Positions 38,772 through 50,880 of a DNA stretch of 64,000 bases are shown in pieces; position 1 is the stretch's first letter, and every line of letters begins with the position of its first letter. The DNA comes from Coffea arabica (lineage: Eukaryota > Streptophyta > Magnoliopsida > Gentianales > Rubiaceae), in NCBI RefSeq assembly GCF_036785885.1, contig NC_092317.1:8000501-8064500 (forward strand). The letters are read 5' to 3'. The notes beneath the pieces are model-generated. The model worked only from the letters and a program-made list of their open reading frames with translations. It was not told where the DNA came from and made no database searches. A program made the position numbers and the translations under genes.

Positions 38772-41700
38772 TTAGGCATTTACAGCCACTGGAACTGATC
38801 TATAGCAGGTCCTCTTTGCTGCACGTACAATATCCTCAACCTGTTTGGAGGGAACCCCCAAGTAAAAGCACGCAGATAGATAATGACGAATTTCAGAAAG
38901 TAGACTTACTAAAAGACAATGTAGAGACATAGCTTAAAAAAAATAAAAGTATGCCAAGCAGAAGTCAGTACCACTTGAAACACCCTGTTCATTGTGGAGT
39001 TGAATATTACATATACAACGCACAACACAAAAAACAAGGTGATTATTTTGTCATCCTTTTATTTTCTTTTTGATGTTAAGACTTCTCACTTTCATCTTTA
39101 ATGTCTGATTCTTTTACACAAGCATATATTCAATCCATTCTGTATGTGGAAGTGTGAATGACGTCTACAACTGTTTCTTCCCTTTAAAGCATGCATAACC
39201 CATAGTAACCTCTGAAGTTTTAGCTAAAAAATGTGAAGCTGCAAAAGGAGAAAGAAGTTCAGAAAGAACAAACCTGTGGGACAGCCATTCTCTCAAGATT
39301 GGCTGCGTAAGGCATGGGAACATCAGCCCCTGTAATTCTTTCAACAGGTGCATCAAGATACTCAAAGCTCTCCTCAACAATAGATGCACTGATGAAATGG
39401 ACAATGAGATAATTAAACACATATCAAGAAAAGAGAAGTAGATGCACAATAGAAAGGTTTGAAAGAAAGATAACAAAAAAGAAAATCAACCAGATCTCAG
39501 CCCCAACACCATGTTGTGGAAACCCTTCTTCAACAGTCACAAGCCTGTTCGTTTTCCTAACAGAAGTATTGATTGTGGCTCTATCAAGTGGCCGGATTGA
39601 GCGCAAATTTATAACCTGCAATTTGAAAGAACAAAACTTTTAACACAACAAAGTACATTTTCGTCTTGTTACCACACTGCTTATTAGAATATGGAAGAAC
39701 TTGCAATTTTAATGTACCTCAGCACTGACTCCCTCCTTTGCCAGAATCTCAGCAGCCTACAGATCATTACCTTAGGATTTCAGTAGGTGGATATACAATT
39801 GAAATTAAAAACTCATCATTTTACAGAAAGTATGGGCAAATCGTACAATATCTGAAAAAACAAAGGGTCTGTTTAAATTGGAAGCTTTTCCCAAAACACA
39901 TCTAAAAACACTTCAAATACCATCTCATAAACACCTACCAAAAACACTCATAACAAAAAAAAAAAAAAAAAAACTGCCACCTCTTATTCTTCTCCACCCA
40001 CCACCACCATCTCTCCTCTCCTCTCCTCTCCCCTCCTTCCCCACCACCACCCCACCCTCCTCTCTCTAGCACCAATGCCAATGCCTCGACCAGCAACACC
40101 TCCACCACCTGCACCACTACCTACTCTTCCCCCCTCCTCCTCTCTCCTTCCTCCTCCTTTTCCCCTTCCTTCCCCTCCCTGCCCGTGGCCAGATTTGGTT
40201 GCGATGACCAGATTTGGTCGTGACCAGTCTAAGAGGAAGAGGGAGGAGAAAGGAGGGGAGTGGAGGTGGTGGTGGGGTAGTGCTGCAGCCTGCTGATGGT
40301 GGCTAGGGGAGGGGGGATGGAGAGGGGGTGGGAGGTGGTTTTGAGGTAGGGAGGAAAATTTTGAAAATACCCCAATAAAATTTTAAATTTTAGAAACACC
40401 CCCAATATACATCTACAGTGAGTTTTTAATATACAAAGCTACATTAAAGTTTTCACAAAACACCCGTAAAAACACCTAATCCATACAGACCCTCAAAAGA
40501 TATCTCGTTTCTTCTTCAACTTTTCTGTCATGAAAGTTTAATAATCACACCCAAAAAAAAAAAAAAATCAAAATTTGGTACAGACCATGAAATACTAATA
40601 CTAAAGAATATCACCACAAAAAATGGTGAATGAACAGCTTGACAAAACCTAAAGAGAAACTGCCCACCATGTGGCACATATGGTCATCTTAATCTTAATT
40701 ATCTTGTCAACTATCTGCAGACTGACAATTGACTAATGAAAAGTTGATTTTAACCCTCAAACCACTAACAATAGGGAAAAAAAATAAAAATATACCAGAA
40801 GGGCATGGACACTGAACTACTGTTGAGCATCTTTTATGCTAATTCCCTCAGGAATGTGTTGTATACAGTATATATAGATCAAATTTCTGTAATTATATGT
40901 GTACTTGCAGTAGTTGAAAGTTCTTGAGTGCTTCCTTGATAAGGTCATTTTACTTATCAAAAGAATATAAATATACCTACTCTCAATATACAACTTAATT
41001 GATGCCATAACAAAAATTTACCCATCTGAATCAAGACTACTTCCTAAACTGAGTTTTATACAGATGTCAACAACACTACTCCATTAGGTTTCTTTAGACA
41101 AAGGCCCAAGGTTCATCAAAATTGAATCATCTCTACACGAAAGCTACTACTTGGCTTTAACTTGTAGAATGAGGTCAATCACTCAGACAGACAAAATGTT
41201 GACATTGAAGAGAATAACAAACCTGAAGAGCATAGCCAACCATTTTCGAGAAAGCAACAATAGTCACGTCCTTTCCTTCACGCTCTATCTGCCAATGACA
41301 GCACAGTGAAATGATTGCATTGCTGGAAACAAGGAACACAAAACTACTAGAAGAAATACCTTAGCTTTCCCAATTGGAAGACAGAAGCTGGAATCAAGGG
41401 CCTCTGCCGAAATAGGGAAAGACTCACCATACCTGTGACACGCAAGTGATTCCACACAATATGAATGTTGCCATGTAAAGTGCAGCAATTTTCACTAACA
41501 AAATCACCATACTCAAAACTCTCAGATATTACTTACAGCAATTCATTTTCAAGGAAAACAACAGGATCCGGGTCTCTTATGGCAGCTTTTAACAGGCCAC
41601 GAGCATCCTCTGAGTTGTATGGCACAAGTACCTTCAACCCCGGACATGAAGCATACCATGCTGCATAGCACTGCAAAAAGGTATAAACTTGAGCTGTACA

Positions 41701-44443
41701 AACAAGTGCTGTTTCTGCATCATGTGATGTGAACATTCCCAGTAAATTTACCGCCTCAACTAATCAGTCAACAGACTGGAATACATTGTTAATAGGCATC
41801 TATCAAGCACTAGGTCCAGAAACTTCATGGCACAATGTCTAGATTTTCTAAAATCTTTATGCTCTCCCTTGGAGCATAAGAACGATTTCTTCCTATAATT
41901 CCAGATCGAAAGATATTTATAAAATGACTTAGGAACTAAAACAGGACTCACTAGAACAGGGTTTAGGATCCATCTATTTCAATTTTCAGGAATTCACATT
42001 ATTGACAAAAAATGTCATTTTAAAAAGGAGAATTCTTGAGCTTAAATGCTCCATATATCTGGAAAGGAGCATTACTCTCTATCCACTTTTAAAATTTAGC
42101 TATATTAATCATGAATTCAAAAACATCAAGGCTAACTAGATTACTTCCTCAATTTTCATAGTAAGCATCAGGATAGTTTGACCCATCCTTACTTACAAAA
42201 CCCTTTATTCACTAAGGTCTACTCAGATCAAAAAGTTTCTACGTTTAGCTGCTCTCACTTCTAGCATTCAACATCTCGTAAGTTTTTTTTAATCATCTTT
42301 ATTCTGTTCCTTTAATATCTCACCAACATTATGACCAAAAAACAAAAAATAAATTAAATTCCACCAGTCTCAATAGCCACAAGAAACCTGTCAAGTGATG
42401 CATTTGCGTTTCCCTTGCTATTAGTAAAATTATCAACCTTAAACAACAAAGCTATGACTCTGAATCTCACAACACAGCCATGGAATGAGAATTTGACAAT
42501 TGAAAACTTACCTGGGAATGCTGGGCACCAACTCCAGCAGCAGCTCCATTTGGACCCCTGAAAACAATAGGCACTGAAATCTGACCAGAAGACATATAGT
42601 TTGATTTTGCTGCAGAATTGATGATGTGGTCAATTGCCTGCAAACATTCCCAGCAGAAATCTCTTATTAGATAAGTTATACAGATCAAGCTACATATGCC
42701 TCATAAATCCTCCATCTTGCGTACCCTCAATAGCACTTTCAAAAAATTCATAAGACCAATGAGTTTGTTAAAAGGAAATATAAGATTATTTTAAACCCTT
42801 TGCACACGCAAGACACAAAAACGCTAGGCTATTTACACTGCTGAAGGCTAGGGGCTTATTCCTTTACCATCCTTAAAGGACCAATATCATAAAAGGAAAA
42901 TGATCCATCAACCAGAATGAAGCCTCCTTTATATGTTGAAATAGAAGAGAACAAGAAAGTAATTTACCCCATGGCAGATAGACATCTAGTTCTAAACTAC
43001 ACTAGAGCATATATCCAAATCTATCACTAAAGTCAAGGATAACTAACTTGTTTTCCCCAGCAAAAGGGAAATCCTGAGAACATCCCAAAAGATAGACAAT
43101 GCCTTTTTAGCACAGCATTGAATCAGTCTCTAGCTAAAAATGTAGTGCAGTTCCGCCCAGCCATAAATGATAGATCCATTATATTATACAGCAAATGGTA
43201 TCAATAATGAAAAACTTAAGACCAGCATAATCTTCAAAAGACCATACTAATGAATCAACTAACCATCATAGCTGCTGCTATTCTAAAAGCTTGAACATCA
43301 TGAATCACAAAACAAAAGATATTACACATTATGTAGATAGGAAGCCCAAACGTGTGTAAGTTGGCAATTATTTCACATAAGACTTGAAGGTAAACTACAA
43401 CACTATTAAAAACGCGAAAAAATGATGACACAAACCAAGTTATCAGCACAAGGCCCAAATATGCCTTCAAAAGGACAAGAAATAGTATCAAAATGTACAA
43501 AGAAAAGAAGTTTGACCTGCATTGAAAAGTTAAAAGTCATGAACTCTACAACAGGCCTCAAACCATGGTAGGCTGCACCAACAGCCATTCCTGTAAAACC
43601 AGCCTAAAACAAATATCACACCATTAGACAATACCTTCTTCCCTCTCAGTCAACAGAAAAAAAGTTTTATGTCATTAAATGATTCAAGAACAAGAATCAA
43701 CCTCAGTAATAGGAGTATCGATAACTCTCTTAGGACCATACTTGTCCAGAAGCCCCTTAGAAACCTAGACACCAAGAAACATTAAACCATTGATAATGTT
43801 AGACAAATGATCAAAAAGAAAACATGGCCAAATTTCGAAACCAATGTAATCACCAAGCCCGCATGTCAATGAGTTTCTCTAACCTTGTATGCACCTTGAT
43901 ATTCACCAACCTGATTTCACAAAAAAAAAAAAAAAACTAGTTAACAACCATGAACTTATTCACCACTAAAAAGCTAAACTAAACAATCTAGAATAGCTTT
44001 AAAAATAGATAATAAAGGCAAAATGGGACTATTATACCTCTTCACCCATTAACAAAACAGAAGGATCTGCAGACATTTCCTCATCTAGTGCAGAATTTAA
44101 AGCATCCCTTACTGTCATCTATAAAAGGCCAATAATTAATTTTGTACACGAAAGTCAAATATTGGAAACAATTTGTTATCCAAAAGTTAGTATAAAAATT
44201 GTACAAACAAAAGAAACAGATATCAACATTAAAAGCTTAATCACCTCTTTTCCTCCAGCAGAAGAGGAATAAGTCCTGGATGCAATTACACGAATTCCCT
44301 TCAAAAATTAAAGTTCCCAAATTAAAAAACAAGAAAAAAAAAGAGCCAATAATATTACCCCAAAAAAAAGGGATTTTTTAAGCATTTGGTACCCAAGCGG
44401 GAATTCCTCCAGGTGCGATTATTTTCCTTAAAATTGCCGACAT
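38772..44443 (-). CDS. PDHB: Pyruvate dehydrogenase E1 component beta subunit, mitochondrial
   Basis: Fourteen exons on the minus strand, all GT-AG and in phase: 44393-44443, 44245-44298, 44038-44118, 43884-43910, 43702-43764, 43517-43603, 42512-42637, 41537-41670, 41360-41432, 41223-41288, 39718-39756, 39491-39615, 39274-39388 and 38772-38840. They give 369 residues (Arabidopsis about 363). The first 35 residues are basic, Ser-rich and nearly free of acid ([24 protein letters not shown]), a mitochondrial presequence. The mature part opens [15 protein letters not shown], with the thiamine-diphosphate-activating Glu in [15 protein letters not shown]. It continues [62 protein letters not shown] and [14 protein letters not shown]. 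With E1 alpha it decarboxylates pyruvate and acetylates E2 lipoyl groups in the matrix. The mitochondrial rather than plastid isoform is inferred from close match to Arabidopsis MAB1/At5g50850. Exon 1 is the least certain exon; a leader intron probably starts at about 44647. Confidence 0.94.
39865..40493. mobile_element. MITE in PDHB intron 10 with polypyrimidine/polypurine halves
   Basis: GGGTCTGTTTAAATTGGAAG at the left faces CCATACAGACCCT at the right (reverse complement AGGGTCTGTATGG). CAAA flanks both ends, and the family ends GGGTCTGTTT are shared with the element at 52517-53333. The left half has CT-rich tracts (CTCCTCTCC, CCACCACC) and the right half GA/GT-rich tracts (GAGGAAGAGGGAGG, GGTGGTGGTGG), so the RNA could fold into a long hairpin. 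It sits in the 1.47-kb intron between exons 10 and 11. Confidence 0.7.
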
Positions 44444-44808
44444 ATTCTCTTCTTCTTTTTATTCAACTCACAGAAATAATCCTAGGCAGAATCACAAATA
44501 CAACATTAATCACAACTCCATCAAAAGCAATGCCAGAAAAACACGAACCAGGTGGAAAAATAAACAAAAGAAGAGATTTTTCAGACCTCGATCCCGATAG
44601 GAGGGTATAAATACGTTAAAACAGAAATAGGTTCGTCGTCTTTTACCTCAGCTGGAAGAACAAATCGTTAGTGAGAAAAGGAAGAAAAGCAATGGACTCC
44701 TGATTGGTGAATTACTGATGATGGGGAGGGATGGTGGAATCGGTGTTAGGTGGTGTTTGGAAGGCTTCAACTTTTTTCGCCTACTAATATTTTATTTATT
44801 TATTATTA
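44444..44808. other. PDHB leader intron and promoter region
   Basis: On the minus strand, CCAGCTGAG followed by GTAAAAGACG at about 44638-44655 is a plausible 5' UTR donor site. The acceptor would lie a few bases before the ATG at 44443. The promoter would be upstream of about 44720, abutting a MITE that starts at 44820. Confidence 0.45.
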
Positions 44809-44819
44809 TTATTATTTTG

Positions 44820-45238
44820 GGTAAAAAACAAAAAAACCCCTCTTGATAAATCTAATATACGGAAAAGCCTCCGTAGTTTTAAAACGTATAACATGACACC
44901 TCATATTTTGAATAAAATTATAAAGGTGACGGAATCTGTTAAACTTAATGGAACCTAAAAAAAAATTTTATAGCTAATTTTTAACAAATATACGTATTCT
45001 ATCCCTTAACCCTCAATTCTCTCTCTGTAGAAAAAAAAACAAAATGATTTTATTGTGCTGTCTTTTGCTTAATTATATCAGGGCATTTTTGTCATTTCCT
45101 CCATTTCTGTTAAATTTAACGGATTCCGTCACCTTTACAATTTAATCAAAACACGAGGTGTCGTGTTATACGTTTTAAAACCACGAAGTGCTTTTATGTA
45201 TATTAGATTTATCACGAGAGATTTTTTTATTTTTTACC
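44820..45238. mobile_element. MITE with long inverted repeats, upstream of PDHB
   Basis: GGTAAAAAACAAAAAAACCC at the left pairs with TTTTTTATTTTTTACC at the right, and inverted similarity extends inward over about 130-150 bases (GATAAATCTAATATAC, AAAACGTATAACATGACACC, AAAGGTGACGGAAT). The element is flanked by the 11-bp direct repeat TTATTATTTTG at 44809-44819 and 45239-45249. The first base pairs lie in an AT microsatellite, so the true duplication may be 9 bp, as for Mutator-like elements. Confidence 0.8.
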
Positions 45239-45249
45239 TTATTATTTTG

Positions 45250-47670
45250 TGTATGGGCACTCTCAAGTGATAATTTAAAAATAGTTAAAAACGTACCTCG
45301 TATAAGCCAAATGAATTTTTTTGTCCTTCATTTTTAAAATAGTAATTTTTCGTCCCATAAAAAATCAAATTGGTAAGATTTAGTTCCAATCTAGGTTTTT
45401 GATTTTTTTTTTTATCTTGAATCAATCACGTAACACACACATGATCTTTTTTTGACGTAAAAAGATTAAATCTCAATTGTAGTTAAACAAATTCATACTC
45501 AATTTTGCCCCTAAAAAAATAGGATTTGACTTGAATCATAATCGCTTCTCTTCTAAAAAGTGGGATCTAATCTAATTCATATTCATTTTTACCTCTAAAA
45601 AAAAGTGGAATTTGACTATTTATGCATAAAAAATTACTACATATGGGTTACGTGATAATTTTAAAGTAAAAAATGGTCGAAAACTTAGATTAAGACAAAT
45701 TTTTGTTAACATGAATTTGAAAGAGATATAAAATTAACATTATAAAAGTAAATGACCACAAAAAATTATTTGACAAAATATAAGAAATGTTTTGAACGAT
45801 TTTCCCTTTAAAAATCTAAAGGGAATTTTGAATGCAATGTTTGAACGAGGCCCAAAGGGCCTGAGCCAAAATGTGACTTTTGTTATTTTCTTATGCACCG
45901 TTTGGATTGAGAAAAAGGGAAAATGAAAGGAGACGGCTCTAGTGCAAAAGAAAGCAAATGAAAGTAAATAAAAACGGATCCCATCCATTTTATTTGGATT
46001 AAATACGAAAGAAAAAGAATGAAGCATTAAAAACATTGTTTGAATTAGATAAGGAAAAAAAATCGCCACTTATTGATTACGATTTTATCCATAGTTTGAA
46101 GAGGTTATTGCCAAAATAATTGCCCTTCAAAAACATACACCCAAAGTAATTTAATTTTAAAATTTATTACCATTATGATTCTTTTTTTACCATATAGGCT
46201 GCATATGTGCTAGGATAGAAATAGAGGTAGACTCCATTTCTTTTTTCATCTAATATCTTCCATGATTCTCTCTCACTCTGAACCTACCCACACTTCTTTT
46301 CCTTTCGTTATCTTTCTCTTATCAAACGTAATTCTGAGAAGCCAATATTTATATTAACAATGTCTAAAACTTCAGTATCATACTTAATATTGTTTCGGTA
46401 GATGAAAATATTCTTCTAAAATCAATAATCTCAAGATAAACAAAGATTATTCTCGTCTTTTCTATTGTGAAGCTTATGGAACCTTCCTATGGCCTCCAAA
46501 AAATGGCCATGGTAAAGAAAAATGACGAGAAAGTGGTTACTTTTGATTGGTGAAGCTTGAAGTGCAGAGTATTGGTTCAAATATTTCAACTCTACTTGCA
46601 ATTGGATCACCTATCCGTCTTGGAAATTGTTTTTCCTTGGAAATTTTTTATAGTTATACTATGATTGAGTGTTTTTTCAAGTCATCGTACTCTACTTAGA
46701 GATAAAGAAGAGACGTGTACTTATTTGTCTTCTTGGTTCTCATAAAGTATAACTTTTTGTTATTTTTTTTTGGTTTGTCACCTATTTCAATGATTGCCAA
46801 CTTATTTGAAACTTGTTTTTAGAACCTCAGTAACTAATTCCATCTTGATTTTCTTTCATATTCTGAAATTATGGTTCCTGACTAGCTAGGAAATTGTGCA
46901 AATCATTAAGTAAGAGTGGCAGGGAAAAAATATAAAGGTAAAACATCATGAACAATGCTGGAAAATATTCAATTGGAACTAGAGAAGAAAATTTCAGCTT
47001 GTTTACTTTTTGTAAAAGTTCTTTTCAAGGAGTAGGAAGGATAACATAATCAAATATCATAGCCTTGAAGTTTTTGTGACTTTTTCTTGTTATTGCTTAC
47101 AATTTTCGTTGAAATTTTCATTGAAACTTTCATATTTTTTAAAAATTATTATTAAAAAATTATATGCAATAGGTTTGATTCATTTTAAAAAAAATGTAGA
47201 GACCAATAATTGCAAGGTCAATAATGGTAGAAATTATTTTAAATAATTATAAGGAAATTATCAAAATTATGCTATCTTCTAGTGCCTCTATAATAAAAAA
47301 AATTTTAATTTTTAGTTCATGTTAGAAACTATAGAGTAGATTAAAACTTTCTTTTCTTGTTATCCTACATGGCAATCAGGATAATTAGGTGGCAACAATA
47401 ACATCATTATGGGAATAATATTTTTTTAAAACTGCCTTATTTTGGCAAAAAACTCTAGTTTGAATGTGTAATTTGTAAACATGTAAGTTTTTTTTAGGAA
47501 ATCTTAAAATTTTTGTTAATCTTGTTTTCCTTTCTTTCCATTTCCTTTTACTTTTGGACACAAAGCAGGTTGACAAAAAATAATTAGATTGTATCACCCT
47601 CTATCCCTCCCTAACCTTTCCTTTCCCTCGTCAAAAAACAATCTAAACATACATACATACATATATGAGT
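45250..47670. other. Intergenic, no gene seen
   Basis: AT-rich. Open frames such as the 109-codon one at 45740-46069 (-) are Phe/Leu-rich and without family character. A GTTTGGATT-type MITE end is visible near 45899. Confidence 0.4.
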
Positions 47671-47820
47671 AAATCTTATATACACTGACAGTGTATATAC
47701 TATCACGATTAGATACATGATACATATACAAAATTTGAATTTCAAATTCAAATTCGAATTATGTATCATTCATCTAATGATGAAAGGATACAAGCTGTTA
47801 GTATATAAAAAATTAATTCA
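47671..47820. mobile_element. Diverged copy of the 26100 MITE family
   Basis: AAATCTTATATACACTGAC and GTGTATATACTATCA at the left, then GATACATGATACAT and CAAATTCAAATTCGAATTATG, follow the order of the element at 26100-26242. The right end is decayed. Confidence 0.6.
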
Positions 47821-48006
47821 AATATATATATGTACGTATGTACATACACATGTATGTATATATGTGTGTGCACATACACAAGGAGATTCAAAATATAATA
47901 TAAAATATACATACATATACAAACTTATATATATACATATATACAAGGAGACACACACACATAAACATAATATAAAATTTACAAGGAGATTGAAAATTTT
48001 TTGGTT
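47821..48006. repeat. ATAC/CACA-rich simple sequence
   Basis: Interspersed TATGTA, CACACA and ATATAC motifs with two ACAAGGAGA-containing blocks (about 47878 and 47943, again 47981). No coding role. Confidence 0.6.
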
Positions 48007-48095
48007 CTGTTTTTGGGCTAATTTCTTAGATTATATGTTAAAAAAAAAATAATCCGCCAAATGTACCTCTAACGGGGGGTGTTTCTCATTCTATA

Positions 48096-48280
48096 GCGGC
48101 CGTGCTGACTGGGCACATCCGCATAATTAAAAATTCCACCAGCAACCTGTCTGCAAAAAATTCTGCAAAAAATTCAGGGGAGCAGCAGGTGTCAGAGCGG
48201 ACGTGCTGACTGGGCACGTCCGCGGCTGACTTCGGACAGAGCATGTGTCAGACGCGGACGTGCTGACTGCGCACGTCCGT
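48096..48280 (+). repeat. Three 27-bp palindromes in the left TIR
   Basis: Copies lie at 48096-48122, 48197-48223 and 48254-48280. Each has arms GCGGACGTGC and GCACGTCCGC around a 7-base TGACTGG or TGACTGC loop; the first has C for A in the left arm and A for G in the right. Regular subterminal palindromes suggest protein-binding sites or hairpins. Confidence 0.85.
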
Positions 48281-48529
48281 GGCTGACCAAATTACATCCG
48301 GTCTTTGCTTCTGATGTTTCTGCTGTGAAATCCTTAATTTATTGTACTCCCATAACGAACTTAATTTGTGCCTAAATAAGCCAAACATTTTAACAGTGAG
48401 TAAAAAAAGGCAGGGTCTGATTTGACTGATTTTAATCCTACACCAATCTGCTTTTTGCCAAACTAAGTGGAGCACCATTAGGAAGGATAAACATTAGCAG
48501 CAAAGTTCTCTTGAACTGAAAAAGTTTGG

Positions 48530-50120
48530 GGTTCGTTTGAATTAGCTGTTTTTGAGATTATTTTTAAAAAACAACACTGTAGCATTTCGTTTTTCAAATA
48601 CAAGTCCATTTGGATTAGTTGTTTTTGGGGTTGTTTTTAAAAAACTATATGAAAAACTTTTACTGTAGATGTTTTATGGATTACTTTTAGAATAACATAT
48701 TTTTGATTATTTTTATAATTTATAATTTTTATATTTTTATAACAATATACATTTATACATTTATAATACATTTATAAATATTTATAAATAAATATATTTA
48801 TATAAAAATATATAAATGTATTATACTATATATAATACATAATATAAATATATTTATAAATGTATAAATGTATATTATTATAAATGTATAAATGTATAAA
48901 TGAATATTATACAAATTATAAATTATAAATTATAAATTATAAATTTTATATTTTTATATGTATATACATTTATGCATTTATAATGCATTTATAAATAAAT
49001 ATATTTATATATTTATATATAAATATATAAATTTATTATAAATGTATGATATTATATATAATACATAATATAAATATATTTATAAATTTATAAATGTATA
49101 TTATTATAAATGTATAAATTATAAATGAATATTATATAAATGTATATTATAATTTTTATATTTTATATTTACATACATTATCCATTTGTAATACATTTAT
49201 AAATAAATAAATTTATATATTTATATAAAAATATATAAATGTATTATATTATATATAATACATAATATAAATATATTTATAAATGTATAAATTGAAAATG
49301 TATATTATATAAATGTATATTATAATTTATAATTTTTATATTTTTATATTTATATACATTTATGCATTTATAATAAATTTATAAATATTTATAAATAAAT
49401 ATATAAATGTATTATATTATATATAATACATAATATAAATATATTTATAAATGTATAAATGTATATTATTATAAATGTGTATAAATTATAAATGAATATT
49501 ATAGAAATGTATAAATTAATATATTATAAATATATATTAATATTTTGTATAAATGTATTAATATAATAAATATAAATGTATAAATGTATTAATATTATGT
49601 ATAAATGTATAATTAATATTATGTATATTAATATAAATATATAAATGTATTATATTATATATAATACATAATATAAATGTATATTATAAATATACATAAA
49701 TATATATTATGTATAAATGTACATTTATATAAATGTATAATATATATATAATATATATTATGTATATATTAAATATATAATATATAATATTTATATAAAT
49801 GTATAATTACATATTTATATTATATATGATTTATATAATATATGATATTTATATAAATATATAAAAATGTATTTTATTTAAAATAAAATATTTATAATAT
49901 GTATAAATAAATATATTTAAATTAATATAATATATATATCCTATACATATTTGAAATATACAAATTGAAATAAACATATTAAATATATATTTGGAGTTAT
50001 TTTTCATATATTGTTTGAATATGGTGTTTTTGGAGTTGTTTTTGAAATACACATTTACTGTAGCATTTGGAATGTGAAAAACAGTTTTTCAACAACAGAC
50101 CCAAAAAAAGGAATCCAAAT
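48530..50120. mobile_element. Nested AT-rich element with minisatellite core
   Basis: The left boundary has GGGTTCGTTTGAATTAGCTG with a second similar end (GTCCATTTGGATTAGTTG) 65 bases inside. The right boundary, read in reverse complement, is GGGTCCATTTGGATTCC. Both sides share TTACTGTAGCATTT-like and GGAGTTGTTTTTGAAA-like subterminal blocks. The core (about 48700-49990) is over 90% A/T and contains at least five spaced copies of a TATAATACATAATATAAAT module at about 48831, 49058, 49255, 49423 and 49660, i.e. an irregular tandem repeat of 170-240 bases. Confidence 0.6.
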
Positions 50121-50618
50121 GGACCCTTGGTCTTTGGGATTATTTCTTCTTTTGTATAAATGAGTTCTTTTCTTATTTGTTTATTTTGCATGTAGTTCTT
50201 CATTGATTCTAAAGCTAAGCAAAAATTAGCTTCTGCCCACAAGAAGCCCTGTATTATAAGCGTTACATGACAATTTCTTTAAAGAGTCTTGCTCTTAATA
50301 AAGTTAAATTCCTCTAATAAAATTCTTCGTCCCCCCTCCCCCCAAAATTTTTGGCTAGTGATTCTTCAATTTAATTTTTTCTTTTAAAACTACACCAGGT
50401 TGCTTTCTCCCCAGATACAGGAAACAAGTTTTTTTTTTTTTTTAAATGTGGATCAAAGTCTCCTGTACTAAAAAAGTATAAATTCTTGGATTGAATGGGT
50501 TCTGCATAAACTTTTGCTTTTTCTTTTTGGCGTGAAGCTGTGTTAAGCCAAGATATAACTCATATTTGAGACTGACACATATTTGTGTCTGTGTCAGCCG
50601 GATGTAATTTGGTCAGAC

Positions 50619-50791
50619 ACGGACGTGCTGACTGCGCACGTCCGCGTCTGACACATGCTCTGTCCGAAGTCAGCCGCGGACGTGCCCAGTCAGCACGTCC
50701 GCTCTGACACCTGCTGCTCCCCTGAATTTTTTGCAGACAGGTTGCTGGTGAAATTTTTAATTATGCGGACGTGTCCAGTCAGCACGGCCGC
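50619..50791 (-). repeat. Three 27-bp palindromes in the right TIR
   Basis: Counterparts lie at 50619-50645, 50676-50702 and 50765-50791. They mirror the left-arm set, with the loop reading CCAGTCA in the two outer ones; the innermost copy keeps TGACTGC and has an A for G at its first base. Confidence 0.85.
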
Positions 50792-50880
50792 TATAAAATG
50801 AGAAACACCCCCTGTCAGAGGTACATTTGGCGGATTGTTTTTTTTTTAACATATAATCTAAGAAATTAGCCCTGTTTTTG

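Larger units (their letters stand above)
48016..50871. mobile_element. Mutator-like TIR element, 2,856 bp, with ~280-bp inverted repeats
   Basis: It begins GGCTAATTTCTTAGATTATA and ends with the exact complement. It is flanked by the 9-bp direct repeat CTGTTTTTG at 48007-48015 and 50872-50880. The inverted repeats span 48016-48301 and 50598-50871; the 12-base length difference comes mainly from a duplicated TTCTGCAAAAAA unit in the left arm. Each arm contains three GC-rich palindromes (see separate entries). The core contains about 200 bases of unrecognised sequence on the left, a nested AT-rich repeat element (about 48530-50120), and about 470 bases on the right. No transposase frame is visible, so it is non-autonomous. 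Long TIRs plus a 9-bp duplication place it with Mutator-like elements by established criteria. Confidence 0.85.

Noticed and set aside
39878-40296. Pro/Thr-rich frames on both strands
   Set aside because: They lie inside the MITE in a PDHB intron and come from its CCACC/CTCC simple repeats.
48302-48529. Captured host gene fragment (Pack-MULE) inside the 48016 element
   Set aside because: I could not recognise any coding similarity in the non-repetitive part; a database search would be needed to claim capture.
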